Source: Acinetobacter calcoaceticus DSM 30006 = CIP 81.8 (GTDB lineage: Bacteria > Pseudomonadota > Gammaproteobacteria > Pseudomonadales > Moraxellaceae). From it: a stretch of 64,000 nt of DNA. The stretch lies in NCBI RefSeq assembly GCF_000368965.1, contig NZ_KB849778.1, positions 62,001-126,000 on the forward strand. The letters are read 5' to 3'. The notes under the pieces were generated by a model. The model saw only the letters and a program-made list of their open reading frames with translations. It did not search any database and had not been told where the DNA came from. The stretch's first letter is position 1; the number at the start of each line of letters is the position of its first letter. The translations under genes were made by a program, and so were the position numbers. Below, piece by piece: positions 18,599 to 28,248 of the stretch.

Positions 18599-19201
18599 GT
18601 GCCTATAGAGTTCATTGCAACATCAAAACTTCCGACCGCTTTTGGTGAATTCAATATTTCTGTTTTTCAAGATCCAGTATCAGGTGAAGAACATGTGGCA
18701 CTTTCTAAAGGGTTAGAAAATCCACCCACAGGTCCTGTTTTGGTTCGTGTGCATTCAGAATGCTTAACAGGTGATGCATTTGCGTCATTAAAATGCGACT
18801 GTGGCCCTCAATTGCAGGCAACTCAAAAGCTCATCAACGAGGCAGGCCAAGGCGTTATTTTATATTTACGTCAAGAAGGCCGTGGCATTGGACTAACTAA
18901 TAAAATTCGCGCCTATGCTTTACAAGATCAGGGGCATGACACAGTAGATGCTAATTTACTTTTAAATTTACCTGCCGATGCACGTCGTTATGACATGTGT
19001 AGCATCATGCTAGATCACTTAGCAGTGAAAGAAGTAAAATTAATTACCAATAATCCTTTGAAAATTCAGGCACTCAAAGATCAAGGAATTAATATCGTTG
19101 GCCGTGTTCCATTAACGGTTGGACGCAACCCTTTTAATGAACAATATTTAAAAACCAAACGTGAACGTATGGATCACCTTTATCAAAAAGATGATTTTTA
19201 A
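18599..19201 (+). CDS. ribA: GTP cyclohydrolase II
   Basis: 200 aa with a GTG start, the usual length for a stand-alone RibA. It converts GTP to 2,5-diamino-6-ribosylamino-4-pyrimidinone 5'-phosphate, formate and pyrophosphate, the first step of riboflavin synthesis. Zinc ligands C55, C66 and C68 lie in [16 protein letters not shown]. The GTP site [16 protein letters not shown] and LITNNPLK are well conserved. No DHBP synthase domain is fused. It is followed by a strong terminator, so it is monocistronic. Confidence 0.96.
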   Translation: MPIEFIATSKLPTAFGEFNISVFQDPVSGEEHVALSKGLENPPTGPVLVRVHSECLTGDAFASLKCDCGPQLQATQKLINEAGQGVILYLRQEGRGIGLTNKIRAYALQDQGHDTVDANLLLNLPADARRYDMCSIMLDHLAVKEVKLITNNPLKIQALKDQGINIVGRVPLTVGRNPFNEQYLKTKRERMDHLYQKDDF

Positions 19202-19230
19202 ACCAAAATTATAAATTTAAAAATAATTGG

Positions 19231-19273
19231 AAGGGATTTTCGAGACATTCCTCAAAAATCCCTTACTTTTTTT
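19231..19273 (+). terminator. Terminator of ribA
   Basis: AAGGGATTTT / AAAAATCCCTT stem with a CGAGACATTCCTC loop, followed after AC by a run of seven T. Confidence 0.8.
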
Positions 19274-19329
19274 ATGGTTTTGTGCTTTGATGTATCTATC
19301 TCCTATCTCAATCATCTTTGAGGGTCACT

Positions 19330-20280
19330 ATGCAACATCCGACTTCAACAGATATTCAACGTGTCCGCGAATTTCTCCTCGATTTACAAGCTCGTATATG
19401 TGCTGGTTTAGAACAACAAGAAAAAGCTGGCGGCGGTACGAGTGAATTTATTATTGATGATTGGGAACGTCCTGAAGGTGGTGGTGGCCGTTCGCGAGTT
19501 TTGCAAAATGGTACAGTGATTGAAAAAGGTGGTGTGATGTTTTCTCACATCAACATTAGTAAACTCCCCGCTTCTGCTACAGAAAGACACCCTCAAATTG
19601 CTGGTGCTAAAGCGCAGGCACTCGGTGTGTCATTAGTGATTCATCCTAAAAACCCCAATATTCCAACTTCTCATGCCAATGTACGTTTATTCGTTGCAGA
19701 GCCTGAAGGACAAGATCCAATTTGGTGGTTTGGCGGTGGTTTTGACTTAACACCGTTCTATCCAGATGAACAAGATGTTATCGATTGGCATCAAGCCGCT
19801 TACGACCTGTGTCAGCCTTTTGGTGACCATGTCTATGCTGAACATAAAAAATGGTGTGACGATTACTTCTATTTAAAACATCGCGATGAGCAACGTGGTG
19901 TCGGTGGCTTATTTTTTGATGATCTAAATGGCTGGGATTTCGAAACTTGCTTTAAATATATTCAAGCAGTAGGTAATGGCTATTTAAATGCCATTCTGCC
20001 AATTTTTGAAAAACACCGTGAACAACCTTATACCGAAGCACAACGAGAGTTTCAGCTTTACCGTCGCGGCAGATATGTCGAATACAACTTAGTCTATGAC
20101 CGCGGGACATTGTTTGGTTTACAAACAGGCGGACGTATCGAATCTATTTTAGTCAGCCTCCCTAACCTTGCAGGTTGGTCGTATCGTCCAGAATGGGATG
20201 AAGACTCTCAAGAGAAACGTTTAACTGACTATTACCTAAAACCACGTGACTGGTTAAATCTAAAAGAAAAAGTCGCTTAA
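19330..20280 (+). CDS. hemF: Oxygen-dependent coproporphyrinogen-III oxidase
   Basis: 316 aa from the ATG at 19330, preceded by GAGG; the TTG at 19318 forms part of that ribosome site. It decarboxylates coproporphyrinogen III to protoporphyrinogen IX with O2 in heme synthesis. Conserved blocks: [56 protein letters not shown]. Soluble homodimer. aroE follows 180 nt downstream beyond a terminator, so the two are probably separate units. Confidence 0.97.
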   Translation: MQHPTSTDIQRVREFLLDLQARICAGLEQQEKAGGGTSEFIIDDWERPEGGGGRSRVLQNGTVIEKGGVMFSHINISKLPASATERHPQIAGAKAQALGVSLVIHPKNPNIPTSHANVRLFVAEPEGQDPIWWFGGGFDLTPFYPDEQDVIDWHQAAYDLCQPFGDHVYAEHKKWCDDYFYLKHRDEQRGVGGLFFDDLNGWDFETCFKYIQAVGNGYLNAILPIFEKHREQPYTEAQREFQLYRRGRYVEYNLVYDRGTLFGLQTGGRIESILVSLPNLAGWSYRPEWDEDSQEKRLTDYYLKPRDWLNLKEKVA

Positions 20281-20293
20281 TTTTTTGCTTTTT

Positions 20294-20334
20294 GGAGATT
20301 CTTTAGCTTCCACCCTAAAGAATCTCCTTTTTTA
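20294..20334 (+). terminator. Terminator of hemF
   Basis: GGAGATTCTTTAG / CTAAAGAATCTCC, a perfect 13-bp stem with an 8-nt loop, followed by TTTTTTATTTT. Confidence 0.9.
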
Positions 20335-20459
20335 TTTTCAATTTCTTTGTTTCTATTCAAATATTTTTTCTTATTCCAATTTGGCTTATAGTGAGGCCTG
20401 CTGAATATTCAGTATAGATTTTAACTGCTTCATGCCATCTTAAAATTTTGGATATAAGA

Positions 20460-21248
20460 ATGACCAAACAGTTTGCAGTAATTGGCAACCCAATCGAACA
20501 ATCACGCTCTCCTGAATTGCATCATGCTTTCGCTCAAAAAACAGGTGTTGACCTCGACTATCAAAAACGTCTTGCCCCTCTTGATGGTTTTGAGCCGAGT
20601 ATGCGTAGCTTCTTTGCAAATGGCGGAAGTGGCATGAACGTTACTGTGCCGTTTAAAGAACAGGCTTTCGCTTTGTGCGATGTGCTAACCGAGCGTGCTC
20701 AGATTGCAAAAGCAGTTAATACGTTATGGATGGAAAATGGCAAATTGCACGGCGATAATACTGATGGCCAAGGCTTGGTTGCCGCGATTCAAGCTTTAGA
20801 CTGGAACCTAGAAAATACGACTATTTTAATTTTAGGAGCTGGCGGTGCAACTCGTGGTGTTATTTACCCACTGGTACAGGCTGGCGCAAAAAAGATTGTG
20901 ATTGCAAACCGTACTCTAGCTCGTGCCGAACAACTTGTAGATGACCTAAAAGTAGCAGTCCCGCAAGCTCAATTACAAGCAATTTCTCTAAATGAGCTAG
21001 AAGGGAAGTTTGATATTGTAATTAATGCGACTTCTGCAAGCCTTTCAGGCGATGCTCTACAGCTTCCTGAAAATTTACAATTCGAACATGCCTATGAAAT
21101 GGCATATGGCAAACCATCTAGCTTCCTTGAACAAGCTAAACAACGTAATGTGCCCTCTTCTGAAGGTTTTGGGATGTTAGTCGGTCAGGCTATTGAATCC
21201 TTTTCTATCTGGAATGGCGTAAGACCTGAATTAAAAGATTTTCTATAA
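20460..21248 (+). CDS. aroE: Shikimate dehydrogenase (NADP+)
   Basis: 262 aa from the ATG at 20460. It reduces 3-dehydroshikimate to shikimate in aromatic amino acid synthesis. The N-terminal substrate domain shows GNPIEQSRSPELHH and the catalytic Lys in NVTVPFKEQAF; the catalytic Asp is in DNTDGQGL. The NADP loop GAGGATRG is followed by NRTLARAEQL, where NRT marks NADP preference. The end (GFGMLVGQAIESFSIWNG) is typical. A TTG four codons upstream is in frame but would consume the GGA of the ribosome site. Confidence 0.97.
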   Translation: MTKQFAVIGNPIEQSRSPELHHAFAQKTGVDLDYQKRLAPLDGFEPSMRSFFANGGSGMNVTVPFKEQAFALCDVLTERAQIAKAVNTLWMENGKLHGDNTDGQGLVAAIQALDWNLENTTILILGAGGATRGVIYPLVQAGAKKIVIANRTLARAEQLVDDLKVAVPQAQLQAISLNELEGKFDIVINATSASLSGDALQLPENLQFEHAYEMAYGKPSSFLEQAKQRNVPSSEGFGMLVGQAIESFSIWNGVRPELKDFL

Positions 21249-21252
21249 ATAT

Positions 21253-21287
21253 AAAAAAAGAACCTACATGATGTAGGTTCTTTTTTT
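21253..21287. terminator. Bidirectional terminator between aroE and the convergent lipoprotein gene
   Basis: AAAAAAAGAACCTAC / GTAGGTTCTTTTTTT around ATGAT. Near-perfect palindrome with T-runs both ways, between convergent genes. Confidence 0.92.
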
Positions 21288-21297
21288 ACTTCATTTA

Positions 21298-23652
21298 TTA
21301 TTTTTTGGTCGTAACCATTTGCTGATAAACATCTCGGAAAATCTCATAATCAATAAATTCATTATGTTCAGGTTTTAAATTCTGAATTGTTTTTTCCGTA
21401 AGCTGTTGTTTACGTGCAGCAACATACACCTTCCCTAAAATATCAGCTGTTTGTGACAACAATTGTTTTTCTTCAGCAGAAGCACCATTTTGTTGTTCAA
21501 ATTCTAATTGATATTGTTTCGAGAAAAGCTGCTCAGGCTGCTTATATTGTTTCTGTAATTTTTGCCATGCTTCACGCCCCGACTTACCTTGTATTGTTGT
21601 AGTCACAATATGGTCTACAGCACGGCCTAAATCATTATCAAACTGATCTTCTTGTTCAAGATGATGCTTTTTCTGCAATGCCTCGATACGCTCTAAAGCC
21701 TTACCTTGAGGATTATAGGTTTCTTCTTCAGAGAACCAATAAGCATAAACTTCGGCAATTTCTTGCAACTGTTGAACTGAATAATAATTAATATATGACG
21801 GTTTTTCGGCAGTCAATTTTGCAATAAATACAGCCTTATACGTTTTGTCATAGGCACGTGTTGCATCATAAGTTTGGTTAGCCAACAGCGCCAGATTCGA
21901 ATCTAAATCTTGTACATCGCTATGTGAGCCAACTGGATGTTCAGAAACATCACTCTGCCCAAGTTTTTCACTAAAACCTTTTACGAAGTTTTCAAATAAA
22001 GAACCTTTGCTTGCCTCTGCAACTGATTTAGCTTGTTTAAGTTGCTGCTGATTAATTGAGGTTGCTTTACCATAATTTAGAATTTGCATGTCTGCTTTAA
22101 TATTAAAGCGATGGTTAAATTCAGCTGGTGTATATGCAATATCGTAATCTACGTTGACTGCACGGCCTTTTTCATCGAGTCCAACATCAATCGTAATTGG
22201 ATTTCTTTGTTTTGGTAAAGCTTGTTCAATCTCTGCTTTATGCTTTAACCATAAAGCTTTGAATGCTTCATCATTCACAAACTGGTTCTGATCATAAGCG
22301 GCAAAAGTTTGTTTTAAAGCAGCTTGACGAGACTTGATCTGAGTTTTTTGGGTACTCTCTACGCTTTGATCAAGAACATCAACACCATATATTTGACAGT
22401 AATTAATATCCCCTAGAACTACTTGTTTTTTAAGGGTCTGTAACTCAACACATTGTTCTTCTGTAAGGGTTGGGCCTTCTTCATCTTGGGTAGTTTGTTC
22501 GGCATCCGCTACCGCAACATCAGCAGCATCCTCATCTTGGCCTGAAGCAGAAGCTTCCTCTGCTGCTGCCGCTGCATCTTGAGCTGCACTTGATTGTTCT
22601 TCATCACCTTCCTCAGAAGCCAATGTACCGCCAAAATGAGCGTTAATGAGTGAGTAAAGTTGTTGGCTGACTGCTGCTGCATCTTCAGAAGAAACTTTCT
22701 GTCCCTCAGCACCACCCGACTTTTTCTTAGCTTCAGAAGCAGCAAGTTCAGTTGCTATAGATTCAGCAATCTTTTGATCATCAAATCCTAAAACACTTTT
22801 TTGCAGGTATTTTTCATTGACTTGACCATATAGATCGACTTGCAGCAGCAACTCTTCAACCGTATCTTTTAAACGAATTTTTTCTACAATTCCTGCCTTA
22901 CGGTCAGCCTCTGTAATTGGTAAACGTTGTAAATTTTGCGGATCAGCCAAACGATAAGACACGGCGCCAGAAGCCTTCGCATATTCAACGAATTTCTTCA
23001 TATCGACGTTCGTAAACAGATCTTTATATTTCGAAAAATCGACATAGGCTAAGTTGTTTTGATTATCTTTATTAACCAGATAAGGCATTAATCCGAAATA
23101 ATTAACGTAAAACTTATAATCCTTTAGATCAAGCACCATTGGCAATTTTGCCTGCACGAGCAAAGTCGGTTTTTCATATCTTGCAATGAGGTTGAAAGAC
23201 CCCATTTTTTGACGATAATGAACTGAACCATCGTAACTAAATTGGAGATCATTTAATAAATTGATTAAAACGGCATTTACTTTTTCTGAACGTGATTCGC
23301 CAGATACACCCGAAACAGATTGCTCATTTGCAATTGCAGCATAAAGCGCCTGCTTCTGTTTTTTATTCAAATTAATTTTTTGTTCACGTAAATATTGATC
23401 TACTTTTTTTTGCACTTCAGCATCAAGTTGAGCACTCTTCTCTACAGTGCTTATTTTGTTGGGCTGATTTGAATCAACATTAACTTTAAAATGCCCGCGG
23501 TAGTCATAGCTTGGGTATTCATACATTGCATTCATACCCTGAATGACTTTTTGATCTAAATGAGCAGATGCCACTGATGGACGTAGGCTATGCTGCGCAC
23601 ATGCGGTCAAACCCAAACTGAATAAACATAAACTGAGATATTTTAAATGCAT
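21298..23652 (-). CDS. Large lipoprotein of unknown function (784 aa)
   Basis: I do not recognise a named family. The N-terminus is a lipoprotein signal (MHLKYLSLCLFSLGLTAC, lipidated Cys 18). The first part (about 40-300) contains beta-rich segments such as FNLIARYEKPTLLVQAKLP. Residues about 345-395 form an Ala/Glu/Asp-rich linker (for example DAAAAAEEASASGQDEDAAD), probably disordered. The rest is largely helical and Gln/Lys-rich. Residue +2 after Cys is Ala, which allows outer-membrane sorting. It is alone on its strand with terminators on both sides. It may be a genus-restricted envelope protein. Confidence 0.7.
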   Translation of the reverse strand: MHLKYLSLCLFSLGLTACAQHSLRPSVASAHLDQKVIQGMNAMYEYPSYDYRGHFKVNVDSNQPNKISTVEKSAQLDAEVQKKVDQYLREQKINLNKKQKQALYAAIANEQSVSGVSGESRSEKVNAVLINLLNDLQFSYDGSVHYRQKMGSFNLIARYEKPTLLVQAKLPMVLDLKDYKFYVNYFGLMPYLVNKDNQNNLAYVDFSKYKDLFTNVDMKKFVEYAKASGAVSYRLADPQNLQRLPITEADRKAGIVEKIRLKDTVEELLLQVDLYGQVNEKYLQKSVLGFDDQKIAESIATELAASEAKKKSGGAEGQKVSSEDAAAVSQQLYSLINAHFGGTLASEEGDEEQSSAAQDAAAAAEEASASGQDEDAADVAVADAEQTTQDEEGPTLTEEQCVELQTLKKQVVLGDINYCQIYGVDVLDQSVESTQKTQIKSRQAALKQTFAAYDQNQFVNDEAFKALWLKHKAEIEQALPKQRNPITIDVGLDEKGRAVNVDYDIAYTPAEFNHRFNIKADMQILNYGKATSINQQQLKQAKSVAEASKGSLFENFVKGFSEKLGQSDVSEHPVGSHSDVQDLDSNLALLANQTYDATRAYDKTYKAVFIAKLTAEKPSYINYYSVQQLQEIAEVYAYWFSEEETYNPQGKALERIEALQKKHHLEQEDQFDNDLGRAVDHIVTTTIQGKSGREAWQKLQKQYKQPEQLFSKQYQLEFEQQNGASAEEKQLLSQTADILGKVYVAARKQQLTEKTIQNLKPEHNEFIDYEIFRDVYQQMVTTKK

Positions 23653-23908
23653 AACCTTTTTTAAAACCTTATCGCTTTATCTTTTTAGCAAAACTTGCTA
23701 AAAATAAAAAAATAGTTGTTTTTTCACATAAAAGTATAAGTCCTGAATGTAGCAGAAAATGTATTTTCAGGTGTATTTATTTTCGACAAAATTCGCTTTT
23801 CTGACATTTCTTTCGGATGTGATTATCATTGTATTTTTATCATGCGAGTGAATAATCAAATCATCGATTCAGATAATCCCACAATGATTCAAAATTAGGA
23901 TTAAAGCC

Positions 23909-25732
23909 ATGCCAGCATATAAAGCCCCGCTACACGATATTCGCTTCTTAATGAATGAAGTATTAGATTACCCTGCTCACTACAAAACTTTATCAAATGG
24001 TGAAAATGCAGATCCAGATACCGTTGATATGATTCTTGAAGGTGCGGCAGATTATTGTGAAAACGTATTATCGCCACTTAACCAATCTGGTGATGAAGAA
24101 GGTTGCCATTTTGACAACGGCGAAGTAACTACACCTAAAGGCTTTAAAGAAGCTTACGACCAGTTCGTTATGGGTGGTTGGCAAGGTCTTTCTTATCCAG
24201 AAGAATTTGGTGGTCAAGGCCTACCAATGTCTTTAAACCTCATCAAATCAGAAATGATGGGTACTGCAAACTGGTCATTTACGATGTACCCTGGCTTAAG
24301 TTCGGGTTGTATGAACACCATCTTGCAATTCGGTACCGATGAGCAAAAACAAACGTATATGCCTAAACTTGTTGAAGGAACTTGGAGCGGCACAATGTGC
24401 TTAACCGAACCTCAATGTGGTACCGACTTAGGGCAAGTTAAAACTAAAGCTGAACCTCAAGCAGATGGCACTTATAAAATCTCTGGTACAAAAATCTTCA
24501 TTTCTGCCGGTGAACATGATTTAACTGAAAATATTATTCACATCGTACTTGCACGTCTTCCAGATGCGCCTACTGGTACTCGTGGTATTTCATTATTTAT
24601 CGTACCTAAATTCATCCCTACTGCTGATAGTGGTATCGGTGAACGTAATGCAGTGACCTGTGGTTCAATCGAACACAAAATGGGGATCCGTGCTTCTGCA
24701 ACTGCTGTACTAAACTTTGATAATGCCACTGGTTATTTAATTGGTGAAGTCAACAAAGGTTTACATGCAATGTTTACCTTCATGAATACAGCACGTATTG
24801 GTACTGCTGTTCAAGGTATTGCGCACGCTGAGTTATCGTTCCAAGGTGCATTACCTTATGCGAAAGATCGTATGTCTATGCGTGCACTTTCTGGTAAAAA
24901 AGAACCTGAAAGAGTTGCAGATGCCATCATTCATCATGCTGACGTACGTCGCCTGTTGTTGACTCAAAAAGCAATTGCTGAAGGTGGCCGTTCAATGATC
25001 TATCATGCTGCAAAACTTGCAGACAAAATGACAGATGCATTAACACGTGGTGACCAAGCTGCTTACGAAGACTACGATGATAAACTTGGTTTCTACACAC
25101 CAATTTTGAAAGGTTTCTTGACTGAACTTGGTTTGGAAGCTGCAAACAACGGTATGCAAGTTTACGGCGGTCATGGCTACATCAAAGAATGGGGCATGGA
25201 ACAAATCGCTCGTGATGCTCGCATCTCAACGCTATACGAAGGTACAACAGGCATTCAAGCACTTGACTTGATTGGTCGTAAAGTATTGCTTAGCTCAAAA
25301 GGTAAAGTGGTTCGTGACTACACTGCTGAAATCTTAAAATTCTGTGCTGCACACGCACGTAATAAATACTTACGTCGTTTTGCTTGGGATTTAACTAAGC
25401 TTTGTGCTCAATGGAACACTTTAACAGTTCGTATCATGCTTGCTGCACGTAAAGACCGTGACATCGTATCTTCTGCTTCTGTAGATTTCTTGATGTTCTC
25501 AGGTTACGTGATGATGGCTTACTTCTGGGCGCAACAAGCAGTCATTGCGTCTGAGAAACTTGAAGCAGGTGATGGTGCAGAAACACCTGAATTCTATAAA
25601 GCAAAAATCAAAGTTGCAGACTTCTACTTTGACCGTATGTTACCTCGTACTCAAGGTCATGCAGAATCAATGGTGACAACCTCTCGCACATTAACATCAT
25701 TACCAGTTGAACACTTTAGCTTCGACTACTAA
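23909..25732 (+). CDS. Acyl-CoA dehydrogenase (long, DmdC/FadE-like C-terminal type)
   Basis: 607 aa, a flavoprotein that oxidises acyl-CoA to 2-enoyl-CoA. Family blocks: GWQGLSYPEEFGGQGLP, CLTEPQCGTDLGQVKTKA (FAD/substrate), SGTKIFISAGEHDL, and the C-terminal MQVYGGHGYIKEWGMEQIARD followed by YEGTTGIQALDL. The length of about 600 aa with an extra C-terminal helical domain matches the group that includes DmdC (3-methylmercaptopropionyl-CoA dehydrogenase) and broad beta-oxidation enzymes; a fatty-acid role is more likely here, but the substrate is open. No electron-transfer partner gene is adjacent. Good codon use suggests high expression. Confidence 0.92.
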   Translation: MPAYKAPLHDIRFLMNEVLDYPAHYKTLSNGENADPDTVDMILEGAADYCENVLSPLNQSGDEEGCHFDNGEVTTPKGFKEAYDQFVMGGWQGLSYPEEFGGQGLPMSLNLIKSEMMGTANWSFTMYPGLSSGCMNTILQFGTDEQKQTYMPKLVEGTWSGTMCLTEPQCGTDLGQVKTKAEPQADGTYKISGTKIFISAGEHDLTENIIHIVLARLPDAPTGTRGISLFIVPKFIPTADSGIGERNAVTCGSIEHKMGIRASATAVLNFDNATGYLIGEVNKGLHAMFTFMNTARIGTAVQGIAHAELSFQGALPYAKDRMSMRALSGKKEPERVADAIIHHADVRRLLLTQKAIAEGGRSMIYHAAKLADKMTDALTRGDQAAYEDYDDKLGFYTPILKGFLTELGLEAANNGMQVYGGHGYIKEWGMEQIARDARISTLYEGTTGIQALDLIGRKVLLSSKGKVVRDYTAEILKFCAAHARNKYLRRFAWDLTKLCAQWNTLTVRIMLAARKDRDIVSSASVDFLMFSGYVMMAYFWAQQAVIASEKLEAGDGAETPEFYKAKIKVADFYFDRMLPRTQGHAESMVTTSRTLTSLPVEHFSFDY

Positions 25733-25753
25733 TGATTTTTAAATCGTGAAATG

Positions 25754-25785
25754 AAAAGAGCGCAATTCATATTGCGCTCTTTTTT
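25754..25785. terminator. Bidirectional terminator after the acyl-CoA dehydrogenase gene
   Basis: AAAAGAGCGCAAT / ATTGCGCTCTTTTTT with a TCAT loop, between convergent genes. Confidence 0.92.
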
Positions 25786-25806
25786 ATTCAAGTAAAAATT
25801 TAATAT

Positions 25807-26454
25807 TTATTCTTTAGTCAGAACATAAGCTTGCTTTGGAACAAAATAGTTTTGTTCCAAAAACTCACGGTTTTTACCGTAGTCGCTATAAAACAGTTTT
25901 TCTAGATTCACGATCAATCTTTTTTTTGAATCAATCGTAAAATAAAAATTAACATTAGATAAAGGACAGTGAATGGTTAACTCATGCTCTCTTTCATCTA
26001 CTTTCCAATTTAAATCAGGACACAACTGATTTATAGCAGTACTTTTGGCTCCATCCTTACTTCCCACGCGACCAAAATGAATAACATTCCAATAAGCCGA
26101 TCCATTGGGTAATAAATTTAAAATGTACTCTGCCTCTCCAGACTCACAATCGGCAAAAGCATCCTCACATGAAATTCGGGTGTGATATCGCCCTACATAT
26201 TGCAGTGAAATTCCGCTTAATTTTTTGGTTTGATCTAAATTTTCTTCAGGTAAAAAAGTACGACCAGCTACATCATCTAAAGTTTTGATGGTGGTGCTAC
26301 TTTTTATTAAATTTTCTTCATTTTTGGAATTAGCACTAGAGTGATCTTTTGAGCTGGTATGGTTTATGTCGCAAGCACTAAGTGTCAGGCACACCATAGT
26401 CCCTACAACCAAATGCTTAACTAAAAACCTAGACCGATTCAAAGACATATACAT
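25807..26454 (-). CDS. Small lipoprotein of unknown function (215 aa)
   Basis: N-terminal basic stretch, hydrophobic core and lipobox TLSAC with Cys 28, followed by a Ser/Asn/Lys-rich linker (about 30-55). The folded part has four Cys-containing segments (RISCEDAFADCESG, LCPDLNW, TIHCPL) that could form two disulfides. The family is not recognised. Start: ATG at 26454 or the ATG two codons later; neither has a clear ribosome site. The stop of a cryptic short frame lies only 3 nt before the ATG, which could mean coupled translation. Confidence 0.7.
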   Translation of the reverse strand: MYMSLNRSRFLVKHLVVGTMVCLTLSACDINHTSSKDHSSANSKNEENLIKSSTTIKTLDDVAGRTFLPEENLDQTKKLSGISLQYVGRYHTRISCEDAFADCESGEAEYILNLLPNGSAYWNVIHFGRVGSKDGAKSTAINQLCPDLNWKVDEREHELTIHCPLSNVNFYFTIDSKKRLIVNLEKLFYSDYGKNREFLEQNYFVPKQAYVLTKE

Positions 26455-26457
26455 TAT

Positions 26458-26604
26458 TCACAGATAACAGCAACAACCATGTTTATATTCATTCCAGGCA
26501 CGAGCCAATTGCTGCCATAAACCTTTAAGCCCTGAAAGGGTGCATTTTAGTTGATGTTGGTTTCCTTCATTCCAATCCTTTACATATTTTAACCATTTTA
26601 CTTT
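26458..26604 (-). pseudogene. Cryptic 48-codon reading frame lacking a usual start (small gene or remnant)
   Basis: Minus-strand frame, bounded upstream by a stop at 26605-26607. It reads as protein-like: WLKYVKDWNEGNQHQL at the front, GLWQQLARAWNEYKHG in the middle and CCCYL at the end, with four Trp residues and no stop. There is no ATG, GTG or TTG before residue 33 (TTG at 26508); a GTA stands where a GTG would give a sensible start. It ends 3 nt before the lipoprotein ATG, typical operon spacing. Either a non-standard start, a start-codon mutation or a decayed gene. Confidence 0.4.
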
Positions 26605-26699
26605 TTAGAAGACTTTAAAACCGTTATTTCGTCTCCATATTTTTATTAAGCAAGAGAATAAGCAATTCCTTGTAACTTTTTATTTTTAAGGAGAATTAG

Positions 26700-26954
26700 A
26701 TGGCCAGTTCTGGTTTATATCGCTCGAACCGACATAGCATGATCGCCGGTGTAATGGGTGGTATTGCTGAACGTTTTGGTTGGAACGTAACTTTACTACG
26801 CATTATTTTTGTTGTGATTTCAATTATGAGTGCGGCCTTTCCCGGAATCTTAGTTTATCTGGTTTTGTGGTTAGTCATTCCGAAAAAACAGCCAGAACAT
26901 ATTGAAGGCTATCGACAATCCGTCCGAACTGTACATGAAGAGCAAACACGTTAA
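26700..26954 (+). CDS. PspC domain-containing small membrane protein
   Basis: 84 aa with AAGGAG before the ATG. The PspC pattern is clear: GLYRSNRHSMIAGVMGGIAE, then one long hydrophobic helix pair (about 32-62: LLRIIFVVISIMSAAFPGILVYLVLWLVIP) and a polar tail. PspC domains take part in the phage-shock envelope-stress response, often with PspA/PspB, but neither is adjacent here, so the role is open. Followed by a good terminator. Confidence 0.9.
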   Translation: MASSGLYRSNRHSMIAGVMGGIAERFGWNVTLLRIIFVVISIMSAAFPGILVYLVLWLVIPKKQPEHIEGYRQSVRTVHEEQTR

Positions 26955-26966
26955 TTAATTTTGGTC

Positions 26967-27005
26967 GCTACGGTTGCATCCCCTAATCAACCGTAGCTTT
27001 TTTTA
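26967..27005 (+). terminator. Terminator of the PspC gene
   Basis: GCTACGGTTG / CAACCGTAGC, a perfect 10-bp stem with an 11-nt loop, followed by a run of seven to eight T on the plus strand. Confidence 0.9.
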
Positions 27006-27015
27006 TTCTTAAAAA

Positions 27016-28116
27016 CTATAACTTACGACTTAACTGTTGTTGTAAGGCAGCAATCATATCTGCACGGCTGATCATTCCGATCAACTTCCGCTCTTCGACC
27101 ACCGGAATATAATTAAAAGATTTTTCAACAAAATAAGGCACTAGATCTTGAATAGGCTGTGTTGGCAATACTGTCACCACTTTACGACTCATAATCTGTT
27201 TCACATAATGCTGCCAAGAGTTTCTTGGGTCCGCTGCACCTTTAAACCATTCCACAACTTCATATAAAGCTAAAGTTCCTACTAGATGATTGTCAGCATT
27301 TACCACCGGTAAGCTCATGAGATTAATATGCTTGAACTTATCCAGCGCCTGATGAATATCATCATCTTCATGCAGCTTAATCACATCACGGCTCATAATA
27401 TCCTGACAGGTATATTGATTGACTATGCGTTCGTTGGCATGTTCTTGTGCATCTAAAATAATTTTTTCTAAATCATATTGGCTAATATCTAACAGTTCAG
27501 TGTGGTGCTCTAAAGCGTACTCAATATCTTTCGGTTGAATCGATACTTTTTGAGTCGGTGTTGGATCTTTACTACGCTCATTGAGACGTGCGGTAACTGG
27601 ATAATGTCTTCCAATTAATCTATTAAAAAAGACGGCGAAACCGAGTAAAAGTAACGAGTTGAGTAGAACTGGATAAAAAACGAAATAAAAGCCTAATTTA
27701 TGAATTGCAGCACCACCTAACACAGCCGTAATCGCGACTGCACCACTTGGTGGATGCAAAGAGTCAGTGGTCATCATTAAGAATATGGCAAAGCCCACTG
27801 CCACACTAAAAGCAGTGGTTAAATCAGGAATCCAATGTGCACAGGCAACCCCAATAATTCCAGCTAGCGTATTACCAACAATCACATTCCATGGTTGAGC
27901 CAATGGACTGGTTGGCACAGCAAATAAGAGAACAGATGAAGCTCCCATGGGTGCAATGTACCAGGCATTAATTCCACCTAAAACATACCAGCTAATTAAG
28001 GAAGAAATTGCTAAACCACACAGTGCTCCAACACCACAAAGCAACCGTTCTTTTAAAGGCAAAACCTTAAAATTTGGTTTTAAAATCTGTAACCATTCTC
28101 GCTGTATAACACTCAC
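27016..28116 (-). CDS. HPP family integral membrane protein with tandem CBS domains
   Basis: 366 aa. The N-terminal half (about 22-180) has four hydrophobic helices and the HPP motif region SLHPPSGAVAITAVLGG. A charged linker (about 180-240) leads to two CBS domains (about 245-300 and 312-366; DIMSRDVIKLHEDDDIHQAL and QIMSRKVVTVLPTQPIQDL), which usually bind adenosyl nucleotides and sense energy state. In some bacteria and plants HPP proteins are nitrite transporters; the substrate here is unknown. Monocistronic on the minus strand. Confidence 0.9.
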   Translation of the reverse strand: MSVIQREWLQILKPNFKVLPLKERLLCGVGALCGLAISSLISWYVLGGINAWYIAPMGASSVLLFAVPTSPLAQPWNVIVGNTLAGIIGVACAHWIPDLTTAFSVAVGFAIFLMMTTDSLHPPSGAVAITAVLGGAAIHKLGFYFVFYPVLLNSLLLLGFAVFFNRLIGRHYPVTARLNERSKDPTPTQKVSIQPKDIEYALEHHTELLDISQYDLEKIILDAQEHANERIVNQYTCQDIMSRDVIKLHEDDDIHQALDKFKHINLMSLPVVNADNHLVGTLALYEVVEWFKGAADPRNSWQHYVKQIMSRKVVTVLPTQPIQDLVPYFVEKSFNYIPVVEERKLIGMISRADMIAALQQQLSRKL

Positions 28117-28248
28117 AGTACACCTTTGGGGATATGCCGTTATTTATAACGGGCAAAAGTATACGCTCAAAGCCACATAAAATGCATTTAAATTATATCT
28201 TTCAAAGATAAGAAACCCTGTTGAATTATCTTTTGTTATTTTAAAACT

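Noticed and set aside
18343..18648. 101-codon plus-strand ORF overlapping the start of ribA
   Set aside because: It covers the dxs/ribA promoters, is not protein-like and has no ribosome site; ribA occupies another frame.
23819..23840. Fur-box-like sequence before the acyl-CoA dehydrogenase gene (GTGATTATCATTG)
   Set aside because: By my count only about 12 of 19 positions match the consensus, and the gene has no iron link.
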